Source: Roseivirga sp. E12 (GTDB lineage Bacteria > Bacteroidota > Bacteroidia > Cytophagales > Cyclobacteriaceae). Taken from it: DNA of 64,000 nucleotides. Position 1 is the first letter of the stretch. The number at the start of each line of letters is the position of its first letter. The notes below the pieces were generated by a model that made no database searches, had not been told where the DNA came from, and saw only the letters and a program-made list of their open reading frames with translations. The translations under genes were made by a program, and so were the position numbers. Positions 26,264 to 34,920 of this stretch are shown one piece after another. The stretch covers positions 186,001-250,000 of the forward strand of contig NZ_JAGFMD010000007.1 in the NCBI RefSeq assembly GCF_017592825.1. The letters run 5' to 3'.

Positions 26264-27396
26264 GCTTTTACTTTTAGTTGTGATTTCACGAAGTTAACTT
26301 TTTCCTTCAACCGATCCGTATCTGTGTCTGTAATGGTAATATGGCCCATCTTGCGGAAAGGTTTGGTTAATTTCTTGCCATAGAGGTGAACATGTACTCC
26401 ATCGGTTCTCAAAACCTCGTCCATCCCTTCGTAAATGGCCTCCCCTGTAAAATCGGCCTCTCCCAGTACATTGAGCATAGCTGATGGAAGTACCAAATCG
26501 GTATCACCCAGAGGCCAGTTCAAGATGGCTCTTAAATGCTGCTCAAATTGCGATGTTACATTCCCCTCGATGGATTGATGACCACTATTGTGAGTCCGAG
26601 GGGCGATCTCGTTGACAAGAAGTTTCCCGTCTTTGGTCAAAAACATTTCAATCGCTAAAAGCCCGACCATATCGAGCTTTTGGATTAAGTCTTTTGCCAA
26701 TGCTTGAGCTTCTTCTTCCGCCTTAGCATCTATCTCTGCAGGAGAGAAGAGGTACTCCACCAGATTGTGCTCTGGGTGAAAGACCATTTCTACTGTTGGG
26801 AATGTAGTGATATCTCCAGTTTCGTTCCTGGCAACGATTACCGAAAGCTCCTTGTCATAGTCAACAAGTTTTTCGATGAAGCCATGCGCTTCGAATGCCC
26901 TGTCCATTGCCTCTTCGTCTTTGACCATCTGTACACCACGGCCGTCATAGCCACCTGTGGCAAGTTTATTCACAAATGGAAGGAAGTCCTTGTGGTTTGC
27001 AACTTCGGCCTTACCACTCACTTCAATGAATTCAGAAGTCGGAATTCCGTGCTTTTGATAGAATTGCTTCTGATGTAGCTTATTCTGAATCAATTCAATG
27101 ATATGCGGTTGAGGAAACACCTTTTTTCCTTCTGATGCCAATTGCGCAAGGGCCTTGGTATTGACGTTCTCGATTTCAATAGTAATCAATTCCTTGTCCT
27201 TACCGAAGTTATAGACCGCATCATAATCCGTCAGTGCACCTACTTGAAAGCTTGTCGCAATGTTTTTGCAGGGTGCATTGGCATCTGGGTCAATGACATG
27301 AATATCTAGGTTAAAATCTATGGCTGACTGGATCATCATGCGGCCAAGCTGACCGCCACCGAGTACACCAATTTTCAGGTTAGGATCGAATGACAT
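26260..27396 (-). CDS. purK: N5-carboxyaminoimidazole ribonucleotide synthase
   Basis: 378-residue ATP-grasp enzyme that carboxylates AIR with ATP and bicarbonate. The start chosen is the ATG at 27396 (MSFDPNLKIGVLGGGQLGRMM); an upstream-extended reading would add 14 residues before the conserved GGGQLGRM. Other motifs: IEIENVNTKAL, KLATGGYDGRGVQMV for the ATP lid, and the metal-binding AIEMFLTKDGKLLVNEIAPRTHNSGH. It is the first gene of the purKE operon. Confidence 0.96.
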   Translation of the reverse strand: MSFDPNLKIGVLGGGQLGRMMIQSAIDFNLDIHVIDPDANAPCKNIATSFQVGALTDYDAVYNFGKDKELITIEIENVNTKALAQLASEGKKVFPQPHIIELIQNKLHQKQFYQKHGIPTSEFIEVSGKAEVANHKDFLPFVNKLATGGYDGRGVQMVKDEEAMDRAFEAHGFIEKLVDYDKELSVIVARNETGDITTFPTVEMVFHPEHNLVEYLFSPAEIDAKAEEEAQALAKDLIQKLDMVGLLAIEMFLTKDGKLLVNEIAPRTHNSGHQSIEGNVTSQFEQHLRAILNWPLGDTDLVLPSAMLNVLGEADFTGEAIYEGMDEVLRTDGVHVHLYGKKLTKPFRKMGHITITDTDTDRLKEKVNFVKSQLKVKA

Positions 27397-27471
27397 AGGG
27401 TAAGGCAATGAAAGGCCAAAGTTAATTAAATATGGCAAAGTTATCGCTGGCGATAAGTCTCCTTATTTGAC

Positions 27472-29271
27472 TCAATCAGGAATTTGAATTCCCATCTTTT
27501 GCATCAGCTTAGTGGCATTGAAACTCTTGCAAATCCCCGGGGTTAAAGTATAATCAAACTTGATTTCATCACCGATAATCTCACTGTTGAAACTATAGTT
27601 CTTAACGCCTTTTAATTCATTGGTGATATTACCTAACTCTATATCATGAGTAGATACGAAGCCAAAAGCATATGCCAGATTCAGTTGCTTGATTAATGCC
27701 AATGCCCCTTTGTGACGATCCTCAGAGTTGGTTCCTTTTAGTACCTCATCAATCATAAAGAGCACAGGTGTTTCATCATTGATGGAAGCCAAGAGTTGCT
27801 TTAATCTTTTCAATTCAGCGTAGAAGGACGACACATTTTCTTCGAGATCGTCCTGACTTCTCATACTTGTAAATATCCTGAGATCGCTCACGGTCATTGT
27901 CTTTGCGCAAACTGGTGCACCCATTAGACCTAATGTACAGTTTACACCGACTGTTCTTAGGAAGGTACTCTTTCCACTCATGTTAGAACCAGTGATAAGG
28001 CATATGCCTCCTTGGCCATGAAACTCGAAGTTATTGATTACTCTATTCTGAGCATTGATCAATGGATGGCCAAGACCTTCGGCTTTAATATCGAAATGCT
28101 CTTCACTAATTGTCGGGTAAGAAAAATCGGGGTTTGAATAAGCAAAACCAGCAATGCTGATCAGAACGTCAAGTTCTCCAATCGTTTGGAACCACTTTTC
28201 AATGTCTGCCTGATTTTCGCGTTTCCAGGCATTGACCCTGATGTACCAATAGACATCCAATAGCAAAAGCACATCGAAAATGATATAGAGTAAGTTAGAC
28301 CGGTTCTGCAAGTTGTCTAGTACCAGCTGAAGCTCCTTGATGATTTTGGAGGCTTTGACATTACCATGCTCAACGGTTTCTTTCAGTGCTTTCAATTGAC
28401 GGCTCTTGAAGTCTGCCTTTTCGATCATGTCGATATGAAAGCGCAAGGAATTAAGTGACTTATAACCCTGCTCTGTCTTTTTGCTAATGTCCTGAACTTT
28501 ATTGAACAGTCCAGCAAGTACACCAAGGTTGATAAAAGCAAGTAATATAGGGACGCCAGACTGCAAGTAGCCCATGCTACTGATAATGATGGTGCCGATT
28601 GTGGCTAAGGGCAAAACGGCCAGTGCCACTTTGTAAAAAGCAGTGTTTTTGACTTTTGAGTCTTCTCTGAGCCAATTGAGCAAGGGCTGATGATCGATTT
28701 CAGCGCCATAACCCACCATGCCATAAGCCTGGAATTGTTGTCTAAATTCGATGTCTGGGGTAAGTTCTTTGACACTTTCTTGGCGACTTAGAATGTCAAT
28801 GGTTGACCCTCGGTTGCTCAGCCAATTGGCCAATACCTTTTCACCAATGAAGGTTGAGGTGCGGTTGATGAGCTGAAAAAGAGAATGTTTTCCAAAGACG
28901 TCCAGGTCTTCATGATATGGGTGAATGGCTTGATAGTATTTTCTTCCTTCGTCCAGTCCATTAAAGTCGTTATGCAGTCTTTTGACCTCATGAGAGTTAA
29001 TCTCTTCCAAAGCCTTTGACTGTTTCATCTTAAAGCGTAATACAGAATGCCTTTTCAGTAGTACTAGATAAATAATGAACGCAATTATGAGAACAGCACC
29101 TGCAGCCTCACCATTTTTATTGTTCACAAGGGAGACAATACTGACTACTGAGAATACGAACAGAGCTACCCGCACCCACGATAAAGAAGTGTAATTGCTC
29201 TTTGCTTCGGAGGCCTCTTTTTGAAAATCAGCTTGTCTTTTTTCGAAAGTACTTTGAATGGAATTTTTCAA
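27472..29271 (-). CDS. membrane-associated MutS-like ATPase
   Basis: 599 residues starting with TTG at 29271; no in-frame ATG occurs before residue 77 and a stop lies six codons upstream, so TTG is the best start. The N-terminal part has two pairs of membrane helices (about 31-72 and 210-255), unlike true MutS. The C-terminal 200 residues are the MutS domain V ATPase: Walker A GSNMSGKST, the RSQDDLEENVSSFYAEL motif, Walker B MIDEVLKGTNSEDRHKG, and STHD. The mismatch-recognition domains I-III are missing, so it is not a mismatch-repair MutS. The family is common in Bacteroidota; its function is not known to me. Confidence 0.85.
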   Translation of the reverse strand: MKNSIQSTFEKRQADFQKEASEAKSNYTSLSWVRVALFVFSVVSIVSLVNNKNGEAAGAVLIIAFIIYLVLLKRHSVLRFKMKQSKALEEINSHEVKRLHNDFNGLDEGRKYYQAIHPYHEDLDVFGKHSLFQLINRTSTFIGEKVLANWLSNRGSTIDILSRQESVKELTPDIEFRQQFQAYGMVGYGAEIDHQPLLNWLREDSKVKNTAFYKVALAVLPLATIGTIIISSMGYLQSGVPILLAFINLGVLAGLFNKVQDISKKTEQGYKSLNSLRFHIDMIEKADFKSRQLKALKETVEHGNVKASKIIKELQLVLDNLQNRSNLLYIIFDVLLLLDVYWYIRVNAWKRENQADIEKWFQTIGELDVLISIAGFAYSNPDFSYPTISEEHFDIKAEGLGHPLINAQNRVINNFEFHGQGGICLITGSNMSGKSTFLRTVGVNCTLGLMGAPVCAKTMTVSDLRIFTSMRSQDDLEENVSSFYAELKRLKQLLASINDETPVLFMIDEVLKGTNSEDRHKGALALIKQLNLAYAFGFVSTHDIELGNITNELKGVKNYSFNSEIIGDEIKFDYTLTPGICKSFNATKLMQKMGIQIPD

Positions 29272-29304
29272 TAAATATGAGGTTTACTCCATGTGCATAC
29301 GGAT

Positions 29305-29322
29305 AAATCCACAGATGGATTT
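29305..29322. repeat. inverted repeat AAATCC-N6-GGATTT
   Basis: Perfect 6-bp arms with a 6-base centre in the divergent region between the MutS-like gene and the ECF sigma gene; it overlaps a GGATAAATCC dyad. Candidate operator or chance. Confidence 0.3.
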
Positions 29323-29406
29323 TAAGGTGCGCTAAGCTAGTAAAATGATACATGCTTTCTATTTAGAATTTCTTTATATCTTGGGCTTTTACTGAAAATT
29401 CTGTCT

Positions 29407-29979
29407 GTGGCAATAGAAGAGAGTGAGTTGCTAGAAGCCTTCGCCAATGGTGATAATGCGGCTTTCGAGAAACTTTTTAATATGTATTACGAGCCTGCCT
29501 GCAGGTATGTCATTCGAATCATTCGAGACAGTGATACTACAGAAGAGATTGTGCAAGCCACATTTGTGAACTTATGGGAGAAACGAGCAATGATTCGTTC
29601 TGACATAAGTTTTAAGTCCTATGTCTTTCGAGCGGCCTATAATACAGCCTTGAATTATATCAAGCACCGAAAGGTTGTATCTACTTACGTGTCTAAAAAA
29701 CAAGACCGTATTGTGGAAATACAGCGAGAGTTTGTAAGTCACCAACCCGATTTCGAGCTTCAAAAAAGGATTAAGGACGCATTGAATGATTTACCTCCGC
29801 AGTGTCAGCGGGTTTTCAGGCTTAGCCGTGAGGAAGGACTAAAGTACCATGAGATTGCTGAAGAGCTGGGAATCTCCAAAAAAACCGTTGAAGTACACAT
29901 GGGGAAGGCATTAAAGTTGTTGAGAGCTAGTTTAAAGGATTATTTAGTCTTTTTTCTGCCGATTATCACATTGATGTAG
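29407..29979 (+). CDS. ECF-type RNA polymerase sigma factor
   Basis: 190 residues, started at GTG (no ATG fits). Region 2 is LLEAFANGDNAAFEKLFNMYYEPACRY and EEIVQATFVNLWEKR; region 4 is LPPQCQRVFRLSREEGLKYHEIAEELGISKKTVEVHMGKALKLLR, with a helix-turn-helix. It is the short, Bacteroidota-type family sigma that pairs with a FecR anti-sigma. The FecR-like gene starts 50 bases later, so the two form an operon. It likely reads its own promoter plus envelope targets. Confidence 0.93.
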   Translation: MAIEESELLEAFANGDNAAFEKLFNMYYEPACRYVIRIIRDSDTTEEIVQATFVNLWEKRAMIRSDISFKSYVFRAAYNTALNYIKHRKVVSTYVSKKQDRIVEIQREFVSHQPDFELQKRIKDALNDLPPQCQRVFRLSREEGLKYHEIAEELGISKKTVEVHMGKALKLLRASLKDYLVFFLPIITLM

Positions 29980-30029
29980 GGGTGTCTATGGGGTTGGTTG
30001 TTAAGTTTGTGAATAGAAAAAAATAGGTG

Positions 30030-31037
30030 ATGGAAGAGCTAATGGCCGGTTATTTGGCCAATGAGTTAAGCGAAGAAGAGAGAGCAGAGTTTGAGAAACA
30101 ACTCGTTGAAAGCGAGGAGTTAAGAATCGAACTTGAAGATTATCTCAATTTATGGACTGAAGGTTCTCAGTCTGATGATATGTCTTTTGACAAATCACAG
30201 GCTTGGAATGCCGTTGCCCAAGAGATAAAGCCACAGACTAGGATAGTTCCAATAGAACGCAGACCAAAATATACATTCTTAAAAATTGCCGCGACTTTGT
30301 TGATAGTACTGACAGCAGGATATTTCTTGTCTGAAAGCGGTAGAAATGGAGTCAATGATCTAATCGGTATTTCTTCACTGACTGAAGTAACAACGGGTTC
30401 CGAAATGAAGGAAGTTGTATTGCCTGATGGTTCTACGGTAAAATTGAACGCAAACTCTACACTGGCTTATGCCAAAGGTTTTGGCGAATCTCATAGAAAT
30501 ATCACATTGAGTGGAGGTGCTAACTTTGATGTCCAAAGAAATGAATCTCTGCCATTCGTAATCGAGGCCAATAATGGTCAAGTAGAAGTGCTAGGTACTA
30601 GCTTTGATGTTAAGGCTTATGATGGAAAAGACATTGAATTAAATGTTACAGAAGGAACCGTTAAGTTCTCTTCCGTAAATGACGAACTTCAGCCTGAAAT
30701 AGTGAATGCAGGTGAGATGGCAATGCTTTCTGCTGATGGTAGTGATATTAAGCGAGGTACAGTCGCTGACCAGAATTATGCTGCTTGGTGGACTCGTAAA
30801 CTTGTTTTTGAGAATGCATCTTTTGAGAAAGTGATCAAAAACCTTGAAGAGACATATTGGGTAGAAATTGATTTTAGTGAAGAGCTACGCAATTGCCAAT
30901 TAACGGCCAATTATGAGAATCAGTCGCTGGATGAGGTGCTAAAGTTAGTACAAGACACATTCGTTAACAGCCAATTAAAAGTCATTCGCAGCAAAGAAAA
31001 TCAGATAAAATTAGAAGGAAAGGCATGCGCTAATTAA
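30030..31037 (+). CDS. FecR-type anti-sigma factor
   Basis: 335 residues from the ATG at 30030 (the GTG directly before it is a less likely start). The short cytoplasmic N-terminus (ELMAGYLANELSEEERAEFEKQL) is the anti-sigma part, followed by one membrane helix (about 86-104, FLKIAATLLIVLTAGYFL), a FecR domain (about 120-230, GSEMKEVVLPDGSTVKLNANS and VEVLGTSFDVKAY), and a C-terminal DUF4974-type domain (about 255-325). It passes a periplasmic signal to the sigma factor encoded upstream. The next gene starts 8 bases later and carries an STN domain, the usual partner for FecR-type contact. Confidence 0.93.
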   Translation: MEELMAGYLANELSEEERAEFEKQLVESEELRIELEDYLNLWTEGSQSDDMSFDKSQAWNAVAQEIKPQTRIVPIERRPKYTFLKIAATLLIVLTAGYFLSESGRNGVNDLIGISSLTEVTTGSEMKEVVLPDGSTVKLNANSTLAYAKGFGESHRNITLSGGANFDVQRNESLPFVIEANNGQVEVLGTSFDVKAYDGKDIELNVTEGTVKFSSVNDELQPEIVNAGEMAMLSADGSDIKRGTVADQNYAAWWTRKLVFENASFEKVIKNLEETYWVEIDFSEELRNCQLTANYENQSLDEVLKLVQDTFVNSQLKVIRSKENQIKLEGKACAN

Positions 31038-31045
31038 ATTGGTGC

Positions 31046-32518
31046 ATGGTCAGGAGCTTTCTAGTTTCTATTCTATTCCTATCATTCTATCAACTTTCGG
31101 CACAAGATCCCAGTGAATCTGCGCTGGATGATGTCATTTCTATACAATTCAATAACGTTTCAATAGTATCCTCACTCAGGCAATTAGATAGGCTGTCAGG
31201 AGTGAATTTCTCCTATAACAGTAATATCATTCCGAGAGATGTCAAGATAGCTAAGGCCTATAGAGACGCACCAATCAGAACAATTCTTACTGAAATCCTT
31301 TCAGAAGCCAATCTGTACTTTCGCGAAGTAGGGTCTACAGTGATCATACTGAAAAGGATTTATAGTGAACGCAAGGTTACCGGACAAGTCGTTGATATTA
31401 AGACGAGAGCACCGCTCCACTATGTCAATGTTTTTATTGAAAGAAGTACGTTAGGAGCTGCCACCGATTCTGAGGGAAACTTTGAAATTGATGATATCCC
31501 AGACATTGGGTTCAATCTGGTGGTCTCTTATGTAGGCTATAAAACGAAGGTAATCCCCTTTAACTACAAGCATGATGTTGAGAACTCCAAGTACATTATT
31601 GAAATGGAGATTGATCCAGTGGTACTCGAGAGTATTCAGGTTTTTGGAAAGGCACCTAAGCGGTTTAAAAGGGCTGATAGGCAACTACTGAAGCGTTTTC
31701 GGAGGGAATTCTTGGGTAGATCTAATAATGCAAAGCAATGTCGTATCGTAAATCCTGAAGTCTTGAATTTCGAATACCTCGATGATAATGATAACTATAG
31801 GGTTACCGCTGATGATATTCTCTATGTAGAAAACCGAGCTTTGGGTTATCGAATTGGTTATTTGCTCGAAGAGTTTCGTTTTCAGAACGGTTTAAAATTG
31901 AATATTGGAAGTGCCAAATTCCAAGAGTTAGAAACTAAATCCAGGAAGAAGTACCAAAAATGGGAGATGGAGCGCGAGAGAGCATATAATGGGTCCGCTC
32001 AACACTTTCTGAACGCGATGATTAATAATTCACTAGAAGAGCAGGGCTTCGAGCTCAATTTGGTACAATATGACTCTGTGACATCAGAGTATACCACACC
32101 ACTTAATCCGCCTCCCGCTAATGAGATACTTACTTTAGAAAAAACCGATAAGGAGTATTTATATACACTACATGCCACCTCGGATGTAGAGGTTACTTAT
32201 AAAGGAGAATATGAAGCAAGCGCCTATAAAAAGCTCTATCGTAGCACCTCAAAAAGTGGTAACTATAAGTACACCGATAAAAAAGTAAGAACCTCCATTT
32301 CACTAACCGATGGACAAAGTTTGTCTAGCTACCAGGTTTTCGGGCTTGATGTCACGGATGTGGACCTTTTTCAGAAATCGATCATTTTCTTTATTAACTA
32401 CGATACCCCTGTTGGGTACCCAGGTCAATTCAAGAACCCAAGGGATGTGCTTTTTGGTGGATGGTGGCGATGGGGAGCCTTCTCAGATTGGTTGCCGCTT
32501 AATTATAAGCCGGACTAA
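31046..32518 (+). CDS. STN and carboxypeptidase-like-domain protein without a TonB barrel
   Basis: 490 residues with a signal peptide (cleaved near LSAQD). An STN domain (about 28-105, ISIQFNNVSIVSSLRQLDRL, IIPRDVKIAKAYRDAPI) is followed by a carboxypeptidase-regulatory-like domain (about 112-195, VTGQVVDIKTRAPLHYVNVFI). After that, where a TonB receptor would have plug and barrel (600 residues or more), there are only about 290 residues of a helical/mixed domain (VENRALGYRIGYLLEEF, YNGSAQHFLNAMINN). It is co-transcribed with sigma and FecR (8-base gap). It could be the signal receiver for FecR, or a cargo protein of the system. Its last 4 bases overlap the convergent feoB. Confidence 0.88.
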   Translation: MVRSFLVSILFLSFYQLSAQDPSESALDDVISIQFNNVSIVSSLRQLDRLSGVNFSYNSNIIPRDVKIAKAYRDAPIRTILTEILSEANLYFREVGSTVIILKRIYSERKVTGQVVDIKTRAPLHYVNVFIERSTLGAATDSEGNFEIDDIPDIGFNLVVSYVGYKTKVIPFNYKHDVENSKYIIEMEIDPVVLESIQVFGKAPKRFKRADRQLLKRFRREFLGRSNNAKQCRIVNPEVLNFEYLDDNDNYRVTADDILYVENRALGYRIGYLLEEFRFQNGLKLNIGSAKFQELETKSRKKYQKWEMERERAYNGSAQHFLNAMINNSLEEQGFELNLVQYDSVTSEYTTPLNPPPANEILTLEKTDKEYLYTLHATSDVEVTYKGEYEASAYKKLYRSTSKSGNYKYTDKKVRTSISLTDGQSLSSYQVFGLDVTDVDLFQKSIIFFINYDTPVGYPGQFKNPRDVLFGGWWRWGAFSDWLPLNYKPD

Positions 32519-34629
32519 GAGAAAATATTATAGGTAAGCAAGGCAGAAAGGTAAGCTACTGCCGTCATGTATACAACTTGGATCAAAGGCCACTTCCAGC
32601 CCTTTGTTTCTCTATATACGACTGCCACAGTACTCATGCATTGCATGGCAAAGGCATAGAACACCATTAGTGAAAACCCAAGCGCCATGGTATACATTGG
32701 TTTTCCGGTTTTCGGATTAATCTCTTTGCTCAGCTTCTCTTTGATGGTTAGCTCATCGTCTTCATCTGCCCCTATACTGTAGATGGTAGACATGGTGCCT
32801 ACAAATACTTCTCGCGCAGCGAAAGAGGTGATGAGGGCAATACCAATCTTCCAATCATAGCCTAAAGGCTCAATGGCTGGTTCTATCACCTTACCAAACG
32901 ATCCCGCAAGGGAGTGTTCAAGTTTGTATGCATTTAAGGCAATGTTATATTCCTCTTCGGAGGCATTGGTCGGAAGCTCTTGCCTCACATTGGATTCCGC
33001 ATTTTTAAAATTATCGCTGAAGCCATAGGAAGCCAGTACCCATAGTAAAATGGAAATCGCGATGATTACTTTTCCTGCTTCTACCACAAAGGTTTTGGAC
33101 TTTTCGAAAATGGTCAAACCTACGTTTTTCCATTGTGGTACTTTATAACCAGGAAGCTCCATTATGAAGTAGCCTTTGTGCTTGGTCTTCAGGATAAACT
33201 TCATGGCCCATGCCGATAGGATTGCTGCGAAAAAGCCGAGTAAATAAAGTGCTGTCAACACCAAGCCTTTCAAATTGAATAGACCGAAGACATAATCATC
33301 CGGAACCACCAAAGCGATCAGAAGGGTATAAACAGGAAGTCGAGCCGAGCAGCTCATAAATGGTGTAACAAAGATGGTGATCAACCTATCTTTCCAGTTG
33401 TCAATATTTCTCGTTGCCATGATGGCAGGAATCGCACAAGCCATCCCTGAAACTAATGGGACGACACTTTTACCATTCAATCCAAAATTTCGCATTACAC
33501 GGTCCATTAGGAAGACCGCTCTGGACATATAGCCCGATTCTTCGAGCAGTGATATGAAGCCAAAAAGGATTGCAATTTGTGGAATGAAGACAAGCACCCC
33601 AGCGAGTCCAGCAATGATGCCATCGGTCACTAAATCGTTGACTACTCCTTCAGGTAGTGCTCCTTTTACCCAATCGCTAAAACCTGCAAGACCAGCTTCA
33701 ATCAGGTCCATCGGCCCCTCAGCCCATGCAAAAATTGATTGAAAGATGAGCATTAGCAGAGATAGGAAAATGACATAGCCAAATACCTTGTGGGTAGTGA
33801 TTCTATCTATCCGCTGAGAAAGTGTGGCCTTATTGCCTTCGGTGGATTGCTTGATGTTACGATCTACGATATCAGAGATTAATGCATATCGGCCAAGTGT
33901 TTCTTGGGATTGGGTAGGTACATCATAGAAGCCATTCTCTTTTTTAATGGTTTCAATTCTTTCTTTTTCCGACTCTGGAAGAAACTTTAAACGTACATTT
34001 TGCTGGGCATATTGGTAGGCTCGGTAGTCCTCATCTAAGCTAAACTCACTTTTGATGTCCTCAATAGTCTTCTCCGCAAGACCTTTGACTTGATAAAACG
34101 GCTTTTTGGATTTGACTAACGGCTGGGCGAGTACATTTTTCAAGACCTCTACTCCAGCACCAGTATGGGAGTTGGTTGGTATAATTTTTACTCCCAGGTC
34201 GATCGAGAGTCCCCTCAAGTCAATCTTTAGTTGCCTTCTTTCTGCCACGTCCATCATATTGAGTACCAGCACCATCGGCATGTTGAGGTCTCGAATTTGC
34301 GTGAATAGGAGCAAGTTTCTTTTTAAGTTGGAGGCATCTGCAACCACAATGACCATGTCAGGGTGTTGATCATGGTCTGCATCTAATAAAACCTCTTGGA
34401 CGATTTGCTCATCGAGCGTCTTTGGGTAGATGCTATAGGTACCCGGAAGGTCAATCAGTTCAGCTTGTTTGCCATCTGGCAGCTTCATCCTACCCGACTT
34501 TTTATCAACCGTTACTCCAGGGAAATTCCCAGTCTTTTGTTTCAGGCCAGTGAGTAGATTGAATAGCGTAGATTTTCCGGAATTTGGATTGCCTACAAGC
34601 GCTATTTTCAAATCGTTCTTGATAGACAT
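32515..34629 (-). CDS. feoB: ferrous iron transport GTPase-permease
   Basis: 704 residues from the ATG at 34629, one base after the feoA stop; a TTG at 34644 would overlap feoA. The N-terminal G domain has GNPNSGKST (G1), the NFPGVTVDKK switch, DLPGTYS (G3) and NMMD (G4). It is followed by Gate and Core membrane segments with VPLVSGMACAIPAIMATR and FMSCSARLPVYTLLIALV; the Cys in GMACAIPA and SCSARLP are conserved in FeoB. Imports Fe(II) across the inner membrane. The gene converges with the STN protein gene, overlapping it by 4 bp. Confidence 0.96.
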   Translation of the reverse strand: MSIKNDLKIALVGNPNSGKSTLFNLLTGLKQKTGNFPGVTVDKKSGRMKLPDGKQAELIDLPGTYSIYPKTLDEQIVQEVLLDADHDQHPDMVIVVADASNLKRNLLLFTQIRDLNMPMVLVLNMMDVAERRQLKIDLRGLSIDLGVKIIPTNSHTGAGVEVLKNVLAQPLVKSKKPFYQVKGLAEKTIEDIKSEFSLDEDYRAYQYAQQNVRLKFLPESEKERIETIKKENGFYDVPTQSQETLGRYALISDIVDRNIKQSTEGNKATLSQRIDRITTHKVFGYVIFLSLLMLIFQSIFAWAEGPMDLIEAGLAGFSDWVKGALPEGVVNDLVTDGIIAGLAGVLVFIPQIAILFGFISLLEESGYMSRAVFLMDRVMRNFGLNGKSVVPLVSGMACAIPAIMATRNIDNWKDRLITIFVTPFMSCSARLPVYTLLIALVVPDDYVFGLFNLKGLVLTALYLLGFFAAILSAWAMKFILKTKHKGYFIMELPGYKVPQWKNVGLTIFEKSKTFVVEAGKVIIAISILLWVLASYGFSDNFKNAESNVRQELPTNASEEEYNIALNAYKLEHSLAGSFGKVIEPAIEPLGYDWKIGIALITSFAAREVFVGTMSTIYSIGADEDDELTIKEKLSKEINPKTGKPMYTMALGFSLMVFYAFAMQCMSTVAVVYRETKGWKWPLIQVVYMTAVAYLSALLTYNIFS

Positions 34630-34630
34630 C

Positions 34631-34855
34631 TTAAACTTCTTCAAGCAGAATACTCGAAGCTTCTATTTTTCGAAGTGAGAGTTGGTAGCCGGCAACTTCA
34701 ATGGCTATTGGGTCACCAAAAGGAGCAATAAGTTCAAGAGAAACCTCAGTCCCAGGGAGGCAACCCATTTCCATCAATTTTACTGAGAGTACTTCGTCAG
34801 TAAAACCTTTAATAATCCCTTTTTCGTGGATTCTGAGGTGGGTTAGATTTCTCAA
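34631..34855 (-). CDS. feoA: FeoA-type SH3-like iron transport protein
   Basis: 74 residues, an SH3-fold partner of FeoB: LSVKLMEMGCLPGTEVSLELIAPFGDPIAIEVAGYQLSLRK is the signature. Starts at TTG, with an in-frame stop two codons upstream. The stop codon is one base from the feoB ATG, so the two are an operon. A near-consensus promoter with a dyad in its spacer lies just upstream (34883-34913). Confidence 0.94.
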   Translation of the reverse strand: MRNLTHLRIHEKGIIKGFTDEVLSVKLMEMGCLPGTEVSLELIAPFGDPIAIEVAGYQLSLRKIEASSILLEEV

Positions 34856-34882
34856 TCTTTATTTAGATTAATTATAAAGAGC

Positions 34883-34913
34883 GCAATTTAGCAGCCAAGT
34901 TTGGCTTTACAAA
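34883..34913 (-). promoter_or_regulatory. candidate feoAB promoter with dyad in the spacer
   Basis: On the minus strand TTTG (34913-34910) is followed after exactly 19 bases by TAAATTGC (34890-34883), close to the Bacteroidota TTTG-N19-TAnnTTTG pattern. The spacer contains AGCCAA-GT-TTGGCT (34893-34906), a 6-bp inverted repeat that could be an iron-responsive operator; it does not match Fur or DtxR boxes as I know them. Confidence 0.45.
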
Positions 34914-34920
34914 GTGATAG

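Noticed and set aside
26704-27078. 124-codon plus-strand frame inside purK
   Set aside because: Opposes a conserved ATP-grasp gene and has no family features.
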